Shown here: positions 39,113-51,654 of the stretch, piece after piece
Layout: each line of letters starts with the position of its first letter
How positions within the stretch are numbered: the first letter of the stretch is position 1
Notes under the pieces: generated by a model
What the model was told of the DNA's origin: nothing
Database searches by the model: none
Seen by the model: the letters and a program-made list of their open reading frames with translations, nothing else
Assembly (NCBI GenBank): GCA_005406025.1
Contig: BGZK01000288.1
Coordinates: 1-64,000 of the forward strand
Direction of reading: 5' to 3'
Length of the DNA: 64,000 bases
DNA from: Eumeta japonica
Taxonomy: Eukaryota; Arthropoda; Insecta; Lepidoptera; Psychidae
Program-made: the position numbers and the translations under genes

Positions 39113-39819
39113 AAAATATATTGCCCCATAAGGATCCTATAAAAAAAAACAGACACACGAAGATTCTAAAAATCATAGAATTATATTCTGTCAATGTTTC
39201 TATACTCCCTGAGTAGTTTTCGCAAATGTCTTTAATGTAGAGATTTCTTCTCTCTACTCTTTTATTATGAATATAAATGATAGGATAGCGACTCAATGTA
39301 AGATTCCGAGTTTATTGTTTTTCGCCCGTTTATGATTGAAATAAAAGATTCTTCAAAATAGATAATGTCCATGTTCGAGATATGAAATGAGGTTTCATAA
39401 ACAATTTTATAAATTGCTATAGGGTGCATGGACTCCAAAAAATGAATGGCTTTAAACTATCTACAAACGATTCCACATCGAGTGGTTATTCCATACCGAT
39501 ATGTTCAATGGTATTTAATTGATACCCAGACTAAAAGAAATCATTTTATTTCTACGTATTACATAGATAGACACAATCTCGTGGAAGGTACTTGTAGTGA
39601 GTAGTAGTAGTAGTGACAGAAAATTGTTCGAGCAGTTTGATCAGTGAACATAAAAAATCGACGAAGATTATATACTCGTAAAATGAGGTGGTTTTTCTAC
39701 AACAGTCCGTGTAGAAATATAAATAATATATGTTAAAACAGAGTTATTTAAAGCAAAAAGTCATTTAGAAACAAAGTTAATAAATAATAAGTATTCCACT
39801 TTACCATTTTTTAGTTTTT

Positions 39820-39930
39820 GACGTTATAACGTCTTATATATCGATGAACGCCGTCTGCACGCACGAAAAAGCATGACTCATTGTCGCGTTCCGCCTGAGC
39901 CGAGCGTGCGAGCGAGAGCGCGGAACAATG
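39820..39930 (+). mobile_element. End of an inverted-repeat element of the gacgt...acgtc family
   Basis: tttttgacgttataacgtct (39824-39843) then tatatatcgatgaacgccg closely resembles the minus-strand end at 59655-59625 (tttttgacgtgacaacgtct, tataaattgg). A GC-rich part follows with an imperfect inverted pair cgcgttccgc / gcgcggaac (about 39892-39925). The other end was not found. Confidence 0.45.
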
Positions 39931-40798
39931 GAAAAGCACGATCAGCCTAAGCGTTTGGCTTGTGATGCATCTATCTCTTTACTGTATAATTTAAGTAGAA
40001 AAATATTTGAATTCATAAGAGCAAATAAATGTTAATTTATCGAAAACATTGTCATTTTCAATTAATTCCTTCTTTGTATTATACAAAGTAATAATAATTC
40101 AGTGATAATAATTCAATTAAATTCATAAAAGAATGCAATTTTTCATCAAGGTTTTCTTAGGACATTATCACGTAAAATTATTGTCCATAAACCAACTTTA
40201 CAGACCAATTTTTATCATTTGCTGAGTACAAAATTTTCTGGGGAAAACACGCAGATGAGCCCCGAAAAAAAAACCCATTTGATTTAACTCAATTATAATA
40301 AAAGCATGTGTGCTCTAAAGATGTAAACTGATAAAATGATAATTCAATTTTCCGATATCGAAGTGAAGAAAATGTGTTTGCGACTTAATCGTTCCACGAA
40401 ATTTAATTAAACGCAGCCCTACGACTCTAATTGCCAATCAATTTATGACGTCAGCCCTTTTATATGTAACAAGTACCTAATCATTTTTAGCCGACTTCAA
40501 AAATTGGAAGTGGTTCAAGATTCGATTGTATTTTATAGCGTTTATATTTTAGACTGTAGTATACGTATATTACGCAATTACTCCGTTGTCAGTACACGGA
40601 TTTCAATAATTCTCTTTATTATAAACATGCTGTTATCCCGTCGGTATAATATCATAACAGACAGATCAAACAAAGGAAAAGACAAAGATAAACTCTTCAG
40701 AATCAACAAAAAGCATATTTTTTAGGTTTACACGCTATTAGTCAATAGACATTTGTTTTATTTAAATAGTTATTTTACATCAAGAAACGTACTGATAT

Positions 40799-41530
40799 AC
40801 ACGAGGGGTGTACAATAAAAAGTGAGAATATGTATGTTTCCGGTAACTTTTATTCAATATCGTTTTATTGTTTTCAACATAGTAACTTTTTAACACTTAG
40901 CATATCTTTTTCTAAGCTTAAATTTCCTTTCTTAAAAATCCTTCATCCTGCGAACCAGAAAATTCCTATACTGCAGCGACTACTGTTTCATCATCTTCAT
41001 ACCTTTGTCGTTTCAAATACTCGTGGGGCAAGGTCTGGTGAATACGAAAGATACTAAGAAGCCAACATCTAGAATTGCAGCCAAAGCCACTGAGGACCTG
41101 TGAACCGAGGCATTATCTTGATGGAATAAAACAATTTTCGCTAGTTTACCCTGCTATTTCTTTCCAATTTCGTTAGACAATTTATTTATTTGTTCTACAT
41201 ACCTAGAGCCCGTACCAGCATCTCTAATGCAGTACTATCCCAGAAAAGAGACCCACGATCTTTCTGGCAGAACGACTCGCCTTTTCCTTAGGAGTTGGAG
41301 ATAATGGTCTTTTCTAAGTAATAGACTAATTTTGTCTTTGAATTGTAATAATGAAGCCACGTTTCATCCGTGATTGTAAAACAAGCCAAAAAATTATCGA
41401 AATCTTGTTGTAACAGAAAAATCCAATGTACACTACCAAAAAATTCTAAATCTTTATTTCTTTGGCTATAAAACGTTCCGTAACACGTTCCGATGGTCGT
41501 GTCATTCTCAACAACACGCTACGACAGACT
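40799..41530 (-). pseudogene. Mariner-family (Tc1/mariner) transposase remnant
   Basis: On the minus strand the pieces are ITDETW (41374-41357, first catalytic Asp), EKASRSARKIVGLFFWD (about 41290-41240) and HQDNASVHRSSVALA (DNASVH at 41117-41100, second catalytic Asp), then a frame-broken C-terminal part reaching about 40830. These motifs and their order are diagnostic of mariner DD34D transposases. Stops and frameshifts (for example after the FWD motif and after 41030) mean no protein is made. The ggggtgtacaataaaaagtg sequence at 40805 may be its terminal repeat; the matching other end is missing. Confidence 0.8.
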
Positions 41531-42034
41531 GCAAACAAAATAGTTCAATTTTTAAAATAACAAAAGATTTCAAATTATTTCCTATTTTAAAATCTAATCT
41601 CAATATTCTAGTTTTACCAGCCAGTATTTACTTTCTTTAGTTCCAAAGACTATACCTCACTCTCATTTTATATCGAAAGCCCTTCGTACCCATGATGATT
41701 TGTATATACTCATTAATATATACACCCATTTTACATTCATATATTATTTAAAAAAGAACAGGGTGTTATTAAGTACTTGTTAATAAAAAGAACTAAAAGG
41801 TTAAAAATTATTTAATTCTGATAAGAAATATACCGTTTTATAAGGTAAATTACATCACATTTTTTTAAATAAAAGCATGTTACATTTTGACAAGAGAAAT
41901 AAATAAGGTGTAAAACGTTTTTATTTTACAAAAAATGTGCTATAGTAAACCTATAAAATGGTTTATTATACCACATTTAGAGAAGAGCATGTAAAGAATT
42001 AAATTAACAAGCACTTAACAAAAGCTTATTTGAG

Positions 42035-42475
42035 TCATACGAGTCCAAACTCAAAGGGGTTATGTCGTTTTATTATGGAGTTCCTATGGCTATCTTCCAG
42101 CTCCAGCATCAGACCCTGGATAGCATCTTGAGACAAAGTACTCGTCAAGATGAATGATACGAGCTCAAACTCGATGAGGTTATGTCGTTTTATTATGGAG
42201 TTCCTATGGCTATCTTCCAGCTCCAGCATCAGACCCTTGATAGCATCTTGAGACAAAGTACTCGTCAAGATGAATGATACGAGCTCAAACTCGATGAGGT
42301 TATGTCGTTTTATTATGGAGTTTCCATGGCCACCTCGTAGTTCCATCATCAGATCACTTTCATGTCAACATAATATTGCATTGTCATGGGATATACATAT
42401 TTATGTAAAATTTCAGTGCAATCAGAAACCGGAAAGTGGGCCAAATTTAACTTGCAAGATTTGATTACAAACAGG
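42035..42475 (+). repeat. Array of exact 120-bp repeats plus shared 3' flank
   Basis: gttatgtcgttttattatgg begins at 42059, 42179 and 42299, exactly 120 bases apart, and adjacent units are almost identical. The last unit passes into gttccatcatcagatcactt, aatattgcattgtcatggga, cagaaaccggaaagtgggcc and ttgcaagatttgattaca. These are the usual end of the lepidopteran dispersed family that also appears at 23400 and 55640. Because 120 is a multiple of three, a 104-codon minus-strand frame stays open; I do not regard it as coding. Confidence 0.8.
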
Positions 42476-42829
42476 TAAGTGAAAGTAAATAAAAGCTTGT
42501 AAAAAAGTCATCAAACGAGACCTACATACAATTACTAATGTATCTCAATATAATAATTTGTCATTAGTATATAATGTCATATTTATTTATGTACATTAGC
42601 ATAGGTTCCAATCCATTATACACAACATTAATATCATTGAAAGAATTTAAATTGTCCTATCCTCACTCGTCTGTAAACTTGAGAGACATCGAAAAAAAGG
42701 AACAAATTATTACAATTATATCAGTATTTCTAATAACCATTATCCGCATACTGTTTGGTGTAAATGAAAATAGCATTATAAAGAAGTCTTTGCACTTAGC
42801 CGTTTGCACTTAGCTGTTTCGCCCGTGTG

Positions 42830-43190
42830 CACGTAGAATAAACTTCTTTATTTTTTTCATTTATAAATCGATTTCGCTGTCAATTCTGATAGCCGTCCTA
42901 ATCCTGCTCTCGATTTTTGTTATGGTTTCACTGGCGTTTCTGTTTCAATTCCCGCTTTCAAAATTAAATATGATTCAACTCTAACTCTAGATTCTCAATT
43001 TAGTCCCGATCCCGGTTCAGACCATAATTCCGGTCCCATTCTGGATTTTGGTTTTGCTTCCCATGGCGATCACGGCTCCACTTTCCATTCCGATCCAGCC
43101 TCGCTCTCGATTCCGATCCCGAAACTATTCACATGTCTATCCTAACAAAATTTTATTACAATCAGTTTAATCGTTTAAAAGAGAAAAAGA
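42830..43190 (+). repeat. Composite element with degenerate minisatellite
   Basis: Units such as ctcgatttttgttatgg, agtcccgatcccggttcaga (43012), tccggtcccattctgg and gattccgatcccgaaac (43108) at 6/12-base spacing. Similar gaatcggaatcggaatcgg units appear reversed at 44037-44056. Confidence 0.5.
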
Positions 43191-44139
43191 ATCAAACATT
43201 CAAACCTATTTATAATACGAACAGGATTAAAGATGCGTTCCAAGAAACGTACTTGATGTCTTCAAATCGGTTTTAGTTTTACTATTAATTATTTCACACC
43301 TTTAAGCGTTAAGTGACTGTTATCACGATAACGTGGCGCAAAAAAAAAATGTTTTCTTGGACATGTGCTTATTACTTATCATAATGACAAAAGTAAAGGA
43401 CGGAAGGTACTTTATGTTGATGTCACATTCAGAAGCCGTGCATTGTCGTCGCGGCTAAGCACATACTGGTTTACTAACACGCTGCTCACGGCTTCGCCTG
43501 TACGCGTACAATGTGTAGTAATACGTGTAAATTGAAGCACTAGTAATAATGAAATTAATTTTCATTAGTTGTGTTATATTAATGTTATGTAATATATAAA
43601 ATAGATTAAATATGACGTAATGAAACATAAATAAATTGTGATTCAAATAATAAAAGTATGTACAGTACAGGTACATATTGTAGATTACAGTTCTAAAGAG
43701 AGAGATATTTATATAATTAATAATCAATTGGTGCATTTAAGTAAGAACATTACTAGAAAACGGTTAGAGCGATTTGGCCGATTCCTTTTTTAATGTTTTC
43801 GTAATTGACAGGACAAGCTTTGTATGAAAGAAAATACCCTTTTCTATCTTTCTGTCTGTCTGCCTGTTAGTTAGGGGTATCTTCCTAAGGGCGAAACTGA
43901 AAACGATGCGAACTTCACTGAAAGGTAGAGAGAAGAGCTTACTGGACACCATAAAGTACATTTTAAGTACTTAGGAGCGAAAAAAACTCCGTAAAAATGA
44001 GATAATTTATCGAAATTAATCAAAGGTGGAGCCGAAATCGGAATCGGAATCGGAATCATGACTGACTCGGCATCGATAATACATACAAGAGATGTAGGAA
44101 ATCATTCTATGTTCTCAAGGGTTGAGCCGCGGACTATAG

Positions 44140-44640
44140 CTATCTATAATAAAAATTATGACTGGGATTGAAGCTTTTTTGGTGTTTCATAGAATCAATA
44201 AGAACCCTTATAGTTTATCTGGTTTTTGGTTTTTAGGGTTTCAATAAAATTTAGAATTGTTGCAGATTGAAGACAATGCAATACCTAAATTACATTTTTA
44301 GTGTTCCTCAACATTATAATTTACCCGATTTGAATAAAATTTAGTATGGAAATAATTGGAACTTCAGAAAATGATATAGGATAGATTTTTAGAGTTCCGT
44401 GATTATTACTAAAAACCTTACAGTTTTACCAAATTTCGCTAAAATTTGCCCATTTTTTTTTTCTTATTGATAGTGAATCTTTTAAAGTGTTTTTAGGGTT
44501 CTGTGGTGGTGTCTTGTGAGATTAATAAGCAGTCTTATAATTTGACCGATTTCAGTGAAACTTAGCATGGAGATAACTTAAACTAAATATATCCATACAT
44601 GCATACATTGCCTTGTAGGTTACATGACTTTTAGGTTTCC
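44140..44640 (+). repeat. Diverged gttccgt-type dispersed repeat
   Basis: Repeated motifs tttttagggttt, agagttccgtgattattact, ttttagggttctgtgg and cttacagttttaccaa match the internal part of the accggccaagt / gttccgta family. Ends are not clear. Confidence 0.4.
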
Positions 44641-45295
44641 AAAAATAAGTGTTTAATAAAAAATAAGTGTTAATCATTATAATCATATAAATTTCACTGA
44701 GATTTGCAGTTTTTTGTGTGAAAAAAATTAATTTAATTTTAGTTTTTATGTAATATATTCCAGATGCATAACAAATTTAGACAAGGCAATGTCTTTCGGG
44801 CCAGCTAAATATATATATACATACTCTATGGAATCGATCAGACATCTTTCCGCAAATATCCATAATCTCCTTATTTTTTAGAACAAATTTGCCAAAAAAA
44901 AAACTTTAATCATTGAAGTAACTGTTTTTGAGAAAAATAGCTTAAAACATCTACTAAAAATTCACGGTTTTCCAACTCTAGCAACGGTTGATGGTCATGT
45001 GTCATGCCACGTCCCCCCAACTAAGCGTAAAACCCGACCAGTGGCCCGCGACGTACAGCCGCGTGCAGTCGTCGAACTTGCACAGAAGTTAAGTATTTTG
45101 TTCAGTTGCTGTTTTTTTTTTTACAACAGAGACTCTTTTTGTAATAATAGTACAGTATTAGTGTTAGGTTAAAGTTATAGTATAAGTCTGACGTTTACGA
45201 TATTGAAGTTTTTTGAAACTATGATTGTGAGTTATTAATATTGAAGTGTTTAATTACAACATCTTTCACTGATACCTAATATGCAAACGTGATTT

Positions 45296-45460
45296 ATTGT
45301 TGGGGAGTTTTGCAGAGGTGACACTGCTGAGGCTCTAAGACTTTATAGTCAAACTTACCCTGACAGTCAAAAATCTGAGAGTCCACCAGTAATATTGCGT
45401 GCTGTGTATATTTTACACGACAAATTTGCCTTACTTCGCTATGTTTGTTTAAAGGTGAGT
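45296..45460 (+). pseudogene. Transposon-type helix-turn-helix fragment (DUF4817-like)
   Basis: An uninterrupted plus-strand frame encodes IVGEFCRGDTAEALRLYSQT, then YPDSQKSESPPVILRAVYIL and HDKFALL. The pattern GE-x(3-5)-A-x-RLY-x-x-x-YP-x-(R/Q) is that of the small N-terminal helix-turn-helix domain (DUF4817) found with insect transposable elements. It lacks an ATG and any downstream catalytic domain; AAG|GTGAGT at 45453-45461 could mimic a donor. Probably a dead fragment. Confidence 0.6.
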
Positions 45461-47149
45461 GAAACATATGGGGAAAATTTGAGACTAATTTAATAATTCC
45501 ATCGGCGACCTTTATATCACTGACAACATCAAGTGTCATTTGTAGGTAAATAAATAGATAAGTTCTTTAATAATAATACATCGCGGAGCCTGAATGCGGG
45601 GTAGTATTCGAATTCTTCAGGTGGCGTCGCCACCCGACAACCGCGCTCGCGCTTGCATTCTGACCGAGGACTTATTAGGGTTATCTTTACAATTTTTACT
45701 ATTTTTTCAATAATATGTTTTTGTTATAATTACTTTGGCAAAGTTGTTCTAAAAAAGAAGGAAATTATGAATATTTCGCATCCCACTGTATTTATGTATA
45801 TATATAAACACAGTGGAATCGATCATGCCTCTTTTGGCAAATATTATATATATAGTAGCGGTGACAGGCTAGTACAGAAAATTGTCTTCAAATAAGTGGG
45901 TTTCGAATATTGACCATGAGTTTACTTAACTGATATGTTTTTAAGTGAAATTAATTGTTAGAAGTCATTGACCCAATGGCGATAGCGGACGTTAGCAACC
46001 CCCAACCGTACAGACCAGCGTGGACTGCCCGAGGTCCAGGCATGAACTAAAAAGATCGTGAAAGAGTATGCCTTCGTAATAATGCGATTAAAACCGATCG
46101 CAACAACATGTTGAAATGGCTGTACAATCGCACTGCTCGTACAGATTCCAAACTAGGGTATTTTTTGGGTAGACAACAATCGACATAAACTTTTGATAGC
46201 TTTTAAATATTAATCTCATAAAAATAAAACTGTTTTACATTAATCCTTTTTAGGAATGTTTTAAAGCTCGTTGTTATCAAACAAATTGTGCAATATAATA
46301 TAGCAATATACTCGCATATTGTTATCATGTAAAATATAACAACTCGACGTATCTGTTAATATGATACGTTATGGAAATTTGGGCATGAAATTGGAATACA
46401 CTATAAATCGTCGTATAACACGCTTATTCCGCGGCCATAAATCCAACTGTGTATTGTGGTATAAATCTCGTGTAATGTGCCTTTGACGTACAATTTTGTT
46501 TACCGTTTTATTGCACAACAGGTCAAAAGTGAAGGTCAAAGCTATTCATCTAAGTTCAAAATAACTCTTTAAACCGTGTCATTAGTATCCATCACCGCTT
46601 CAAATATAAGCGTTTGCTTGGGTGGATGAGATCATCTCGGAACAAAAGAGAGATTATCCATGGAATTCAGTTTACAATTTTGTAAGTAACGTATCAGGTA
46701 CAATACCGGCAGTTAGTAGTGGCTTTGCACTTTAAAAAAATAAGAAATAATATTTAACAACCGTAGCTAGACAGGCATTTGTCATGTACAATCTTGTATG
46801 GAATTTAATAATTAACTGCTTTTTAAAATTACGAAATAATGTTTCCCGGTCTCGGCATTTAGACTCTCAATACCTAATTTATATACATATAATGTATGCG
46901 TGAAAATTTATTATATGTAAGAAAAAATTTGTAAATGTTTAAAAAAATAGTGATTAACATGAACTCAATATTAGAAAAAAAAATAAACTGGATTTATATT
47001 TCAGTTAACTATGCAAAATCACGAATTCACTTAAGAGGCTCTGGGTAATGTTCAATAAGGCACTTATGGATGTACAAGATTTAGCCTTATATAAATTTAA
47101 ATCAATATCGGACAAATACAGAATAAAAAGATATACAATTTCCGAATAT

Positions 47150-47765
47150 TTAGGAGACAAATATCTACGAGTATGTGGGTCAATCTGAAAGTCCTTATAA
47201 AATCAAAAATTGAGTATACTAGCAAATTATTTATATTATTATTATTTTTCAAAATAGGTTCCCTTAAGATCACTACGTCGCTGCATTTGATGGAACTAAT
47301 AAGAGAAACAGTTTGCCCACTCACACTTAGGGGGTCGCTTCGACGGCCTTTTCATACACAGCCACCTCGGCATCCGTAAACCACTTTCCTTAAAGTTTTT
47401 CTTTTATTTTATAAAATGAAGAAAAATCGCATAGTATTAGGTCGAAGCTGTAAGGCAGGTGAACCAGTATTGCTATGCCTAACATCCCCAAATAATTAAT
47501 TGTTTGTCTAGCGGTATGTGGTGAGGCGTATATTAAAGGAGAATTTTACTGCGAGGTGGTTTTTCCCGAACTTCTTCCAAAACAAAAGGAAAACAAGTCC
47601 ACTGTGACTGTTTTCTTTTTATCTTCTAAAACAGTTGTTGCATAATGACTTCTCATTAGAAAGAAAGAAGCCACCATCTCTTTTCCAACGCTTCGACCTC
47701 GTTTTACTTTAGTAGGCAGCTCCTCAGAAGGAAACACTCACTGAGTCTGCTCAGTGGGTGCTTCT
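47150..47765 (-). pseudogene. Second mariner-family transposase remnant
   Basis: The minus-strand frames give, in order, KEAPTE and PTKVKRGRSVGKEMVASFF (about 47745-47665), ASPHTARQTINYLGMLGIAI (about 47530-47472), VHLPYSFDL (about 47465-47439), DFSSFYKIKEKL, KWFTDAEVAVYEKAVEA and DLKGTYFEK (about 47270-47240). This matches mariner transposases from the GKxMxxxFFW-like motif to the C-terminal GxYFEK. The usual HxPYSPDLAP motif is altered to HLPYSFDL and frameshifts separate the pieces. The sequence differs enough from the copy at 40799 to be another mariner subfamily. Confidence 0.7.
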
Positions 47766-48056
47766 TTTTTTGCTTAGAATTTTACTAGCGTTAGATTTTT
47801 TTTTGCTAAGAAAATTACGTTAAATGCCATAAAACAGATCAAAATCGAGTAATGTTTTCGAAAGATATCGTAATCGAAATATTAAAAAATAGCGTTTTTT
47901 AACTACCCGTTATGAAAATTTGATTTTTTATATAAATTAGGAAGATACTGTTTTCGGTTCTATTTATAAAAATAGAGATTTCAGCAGATCTTGACATTTT
48001 AGGTTCCTAAACATCTATTTTGACAATTTTCCATTTCCCCAATGATGTCTTTGTAC

Positions 48057-48104
48057 AGGCGTGTGTGCGTGCGTGTGCGTGCGCATGTGCGTATGTGTGT
48101 GTCT
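48057..48104 (+). repeat. GT/GC-rich microsatellite
   Basis: Runs of gtgtgcgtgcgtgtgcgtgc, then a looser gcatgtgcgtatgtgtgtgt, within otherwise AT-rich DNA. Confidence 0.8.
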
Positions 48105-48589
48105 TAAAAAAATATCCAGAAAGCGTTATTGTAGAATATTTTTTAAATACTCTACCGATAAATTTCAAAATCTAATTACTTATAGTTTTCTGCAAAAAAA
48201 ACAATATAGATTGTTACAAAATGCATTAAATTGAGTTCGTCATTAACGACTAATTCGAAACAAAAGGTTTTTTTGAGATAAGTTGTGAAATTCTTGACAG
48301 ATTGATATTTGGTACTCGATCATCTTTTTCAGTTAAAAAACTGCATCGTCTGCCATAAAGCAGATCAAAATTGAACAACCTATTTGAAGGTTATTATATG
48401 TTAAATATAAAAAATGAGGTTTTTTTTTTATACACAGATTTTTTAATTCGAAGAGCTCAGAACCTTTCAGAACTATATTTTTCGAATCGGAGAGCTTGAA
48501 AAGGCACTACAATTGATCATTTGAGCGTGATATGCTCAATAATTTACTGCTACTTTATTTTTGAACGCTTATAAATTGAAATTGTTTTT

Positions 48590-48685
48590 TTTTTAATTTT
48601 AAAGGTATTTTTTTTAATTTCTAATGGCATTTTTTTCAATTTTAAAAAACCTTTTTTTTTAATTTTAAAAGTACCTCTTTAAAAT
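48590..48685 (+). repeat. AT-rich minisatellite of about 28 bp
   Basis: Four diverged units of the form aattttaaaggtattttttt. About 250-770 bases to the left, atgccataaaacagatcaaa (47826) and ctgccataaagcagatcaaa (48351) form another pair about 525 bases apart, so the surrounding segment (47800-48690) looks locally duplicated. Confidence 0.5.
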
Positions 48686-49694
48686 ATTTGAGCAAACCTC
48701 ATAAACAATATTTATAAATGATAAACAATATATTCAAGAAACTCAAAGACAAGTCGATAAATATCACAACAGATTTTGGGACGTCTTGCAATGTCGACGA
48801 TTTTTAAATTTTTTTGTTTCGAAATTCCCTTTTAGATAGGGAGAATTGCATATTTCAGGGAGGTCAGAAAAGGTAAGCCTTAAAACCGGAGCCCTCAATA
48901 TTAACATTTAAGAGGTCAAATTTAATTTACATTTACGGCCATAGAGCTGTAGCCACCAGAGGTCGGGTCCGTGTCTGTGATTTCATACTCTATATTTTAT
49001 GAAGTAAACACCAAACTAAGGCATAACTACACATCGGAGGAATAACCAACACAAGAATATTTCTAATTATACTTCTAACGATTAACTTTCACGATAAGTA
49101 TTCTCGTTCTATCAAACATTTTATACTGAGTTCTTGAAATCGGAAAAAATAGTCTTATAGTTTTCGTAATCACTTATTATTGTTTCGTATTACTTAATAT
49201 TAATCACTTTGACATTCGATAGTTATTATAACTCGTTTGAAAATGCATTAATTAAATTTTTTTTTCCACTCCTCTGATAGGCAGTAATTTTGTACGTTTG
49301 GCAAGATATAATTCCTTAAACAAATTTTCTCTGCAATCGCTGCGTAGGCAATAATTTAGTTTAAAGCAATAATTATTTCATTTATCACAACCCTTTGTGT
49401 TAAGCAAGCAAGGCAACAATCATGAAAATTTGTTGTCATATTAACAAAGTGATCAAATTTTAGACACACGAAACCGACGACTTTGCATGAAAACGTTGAT
49501 GGATGTCAGTGAAGTAAGACTGATATGCAAAGACCGTACCATGTGGAAATCAATAGTCTCTGCTTACCTTTCCGGGAAATAGGCGTGAGTTTATAATAAT
49601 AATAAGAGTTTAGCTTGGATTCGACTATCGAATGGCTTAGTACTATAATATATTCATCATTTTCTAATATTTCATTCTAAGAAACATAAATATG

Positions 49695-49850
49695 AAACTG
49701 TTATGGGGCCATCCATATATTACGTCATTTAAATTATAAGGTTTTTGACCCCTTCCCCCCATCCTTGTCACAGGTGGTCGCAAGTAAATGAAAACAGCAG
49801 TTTTTACATTTTTTCGTTTTTGTATTTCGTACTGGATGGTCCCTATGTGC
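49695..49850. mobile_element. Short inverted-repeat element, ccatccata family
   Basis: The left end tatggggccatccatatatt (49699) and the right end tactggatggtccctatg (about 49831-49848) are inverted copies. The inside carries acgtcatttaaattataagg and a gaccccttcccccc tract, which is a common lepidopteran repeat pattern. Confidence 0.55.
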
Positions 49851-51386
49851 AACTAGGTATTTCTATATGACATGTATTCAATGAAATATACAAGCAGACG
49901 AGATTTTTTTTTTGTCTCGAGTACTTTTAATGCACAAACAACGGTAAGTTATAAATTTAAAGAATTGAAATGCACGACACATATTTACGTATGTAGTAAT
50001 AATATACGACTTATGGCGCAATGCGAAAAGGTAGCTTACTTGTCCCTCCTAGGATTTTACATATTTTTAGCCGCTTAGGTCTCGAGAGTTGCATTCCACG
50101 AGTGGACTCTGAAAGATTTTAAAATGAAAAGGGATAGTTACATCTTGATAAAATTACATGACTTATGTATAAAACGTCATTTTCATCTAAGAATGTCCTT
50201 AACGTGTCTAATAATACATTGGCAAATACCGCAAGACGATCAGTTATAGATATATATATCAGTAAAACGTCAGCAGTTAGCCCACGGCCGTACGCGAGGC
50301 TCGTCCGGTCATTAGCGAGCGTGGAGTGGCAAGACAATTGCCGTACTTTGTACCTCCGACATTCAAAAACTACACAAGTTAAGCGAGTATTTTTAAACTG
50401 ATCGTTTTTTTTTTTCCTGCTATTATGATGACAGAATTACGGTCGGTATTTGATAGATCGCACTTCGATTTAAAGACAGCATCGTGAGTTGAAATCTCAG
50501 ATTACCATTGTTTATTTAGGTATTTAAGTCGTCGAGCCTAAATCAAAATTTATTTATAATGAACGCCGCTAAACTCTTCGTATATTACGTAAGATCCTGA
50601 TAGATTAATTAATGTAAGAAGAAAAAATATTACAAGAGATAGATAGGAGAGATAGAATTGAAAGACCGACCACTCGCGAGAACGCAATCTACTTTTTGTA
50701 ACATAAGGTCTAGTTTATGCTAGTAGGTACTATCTTATTGACATATCACCTCTGTATGTAGAATTTGGAAAAGAATATCTTCTGCGCAACCAATGGCAAT
50801 ATTCTATGTATTGTATTGCTTACATTTGGTAAAAAGTTTATGCGTCATCATGATTTTCTCAAATACTGTTTCAACGATTTAATGATTTTTTTAAATGCGT
50901 GATCGTCGTATTTGTGGTAATTTTAAACTTGTAACTTGTAACAGATCAGCAATTCCGGAAAATAACAGTTGCGGCGTTGTTTGCAAGGAAGTCAAACCGT
51001 AAAAAAAAATATGTATATATTTACTGATTCTATAATTCATTTTGGTAACCGATTTTTATCACATGTTAAACATAATCAAACTAGAGATTTTTATTAACAA
51101 CCACCAACATTTCCGCGAGCACGTTATCTAACGACTAAATGATTTGAATAACATAACATTGCAACCTATTGCAATGTAAAAGTACGGTTTGGAAGTATCG
51201 TAACGAATGAACATCTGAAAATACAACTTATGAAAACTTAAGTTTTTCAGCGACAAATAGTCGCGGCGGATTCTATCATTTTCACTCTCTTATGCAAATC
51301 GCGTCGTACACGACAAACGGCCGAATTGAGATATTACAGAAGCTGAAACGCCAGAGATACGAAAGTGCTTCATCTGCATAACAAAG

Positions 51387-51428
51387 CGACGGCCGGCGGC
51401 GGACGAAACGCGCGCGCGCCGGCCGTCG
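51387..51428. repeat. GC-rich perfect 12-bp inverted repeat
   Basis: cgacggccggcg (51387-51398) and cgccggccgtcg (51417-51428) flank an 18-base loop inside a CpG-rich island (about 51290-51440). No coding exon or promoter could be tied to it. Confidence 0.65.
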
Positions 51429-51654
51429 TCGGCGCCATGAATCGTAAATATTCGCCTCGAATACCGACTCAATTGTGCAAATTTTAATTGTTTTTATACC
51501 CATATCTCTTTGCTGGTGGACTTCCATTATTTTTTTCCGTTCAGGTTATGACTTTTAACAACACACGCCTTTGATAATGCATGTTTATTGTTTTTGTGGC
51601 CGGATTTAATCGCCCCACGGCTGGGAAATAAGCTCCTGTATGTGTATATAAGCG

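Noticed and set aside
42035..42349. 104-codon minus-strand frame with a repeated 40-residue unit
   Set aside because: It is fully explained by a 120-bp tandem repeat inside a dispersed element. The period being a multiple of three keeps it open.
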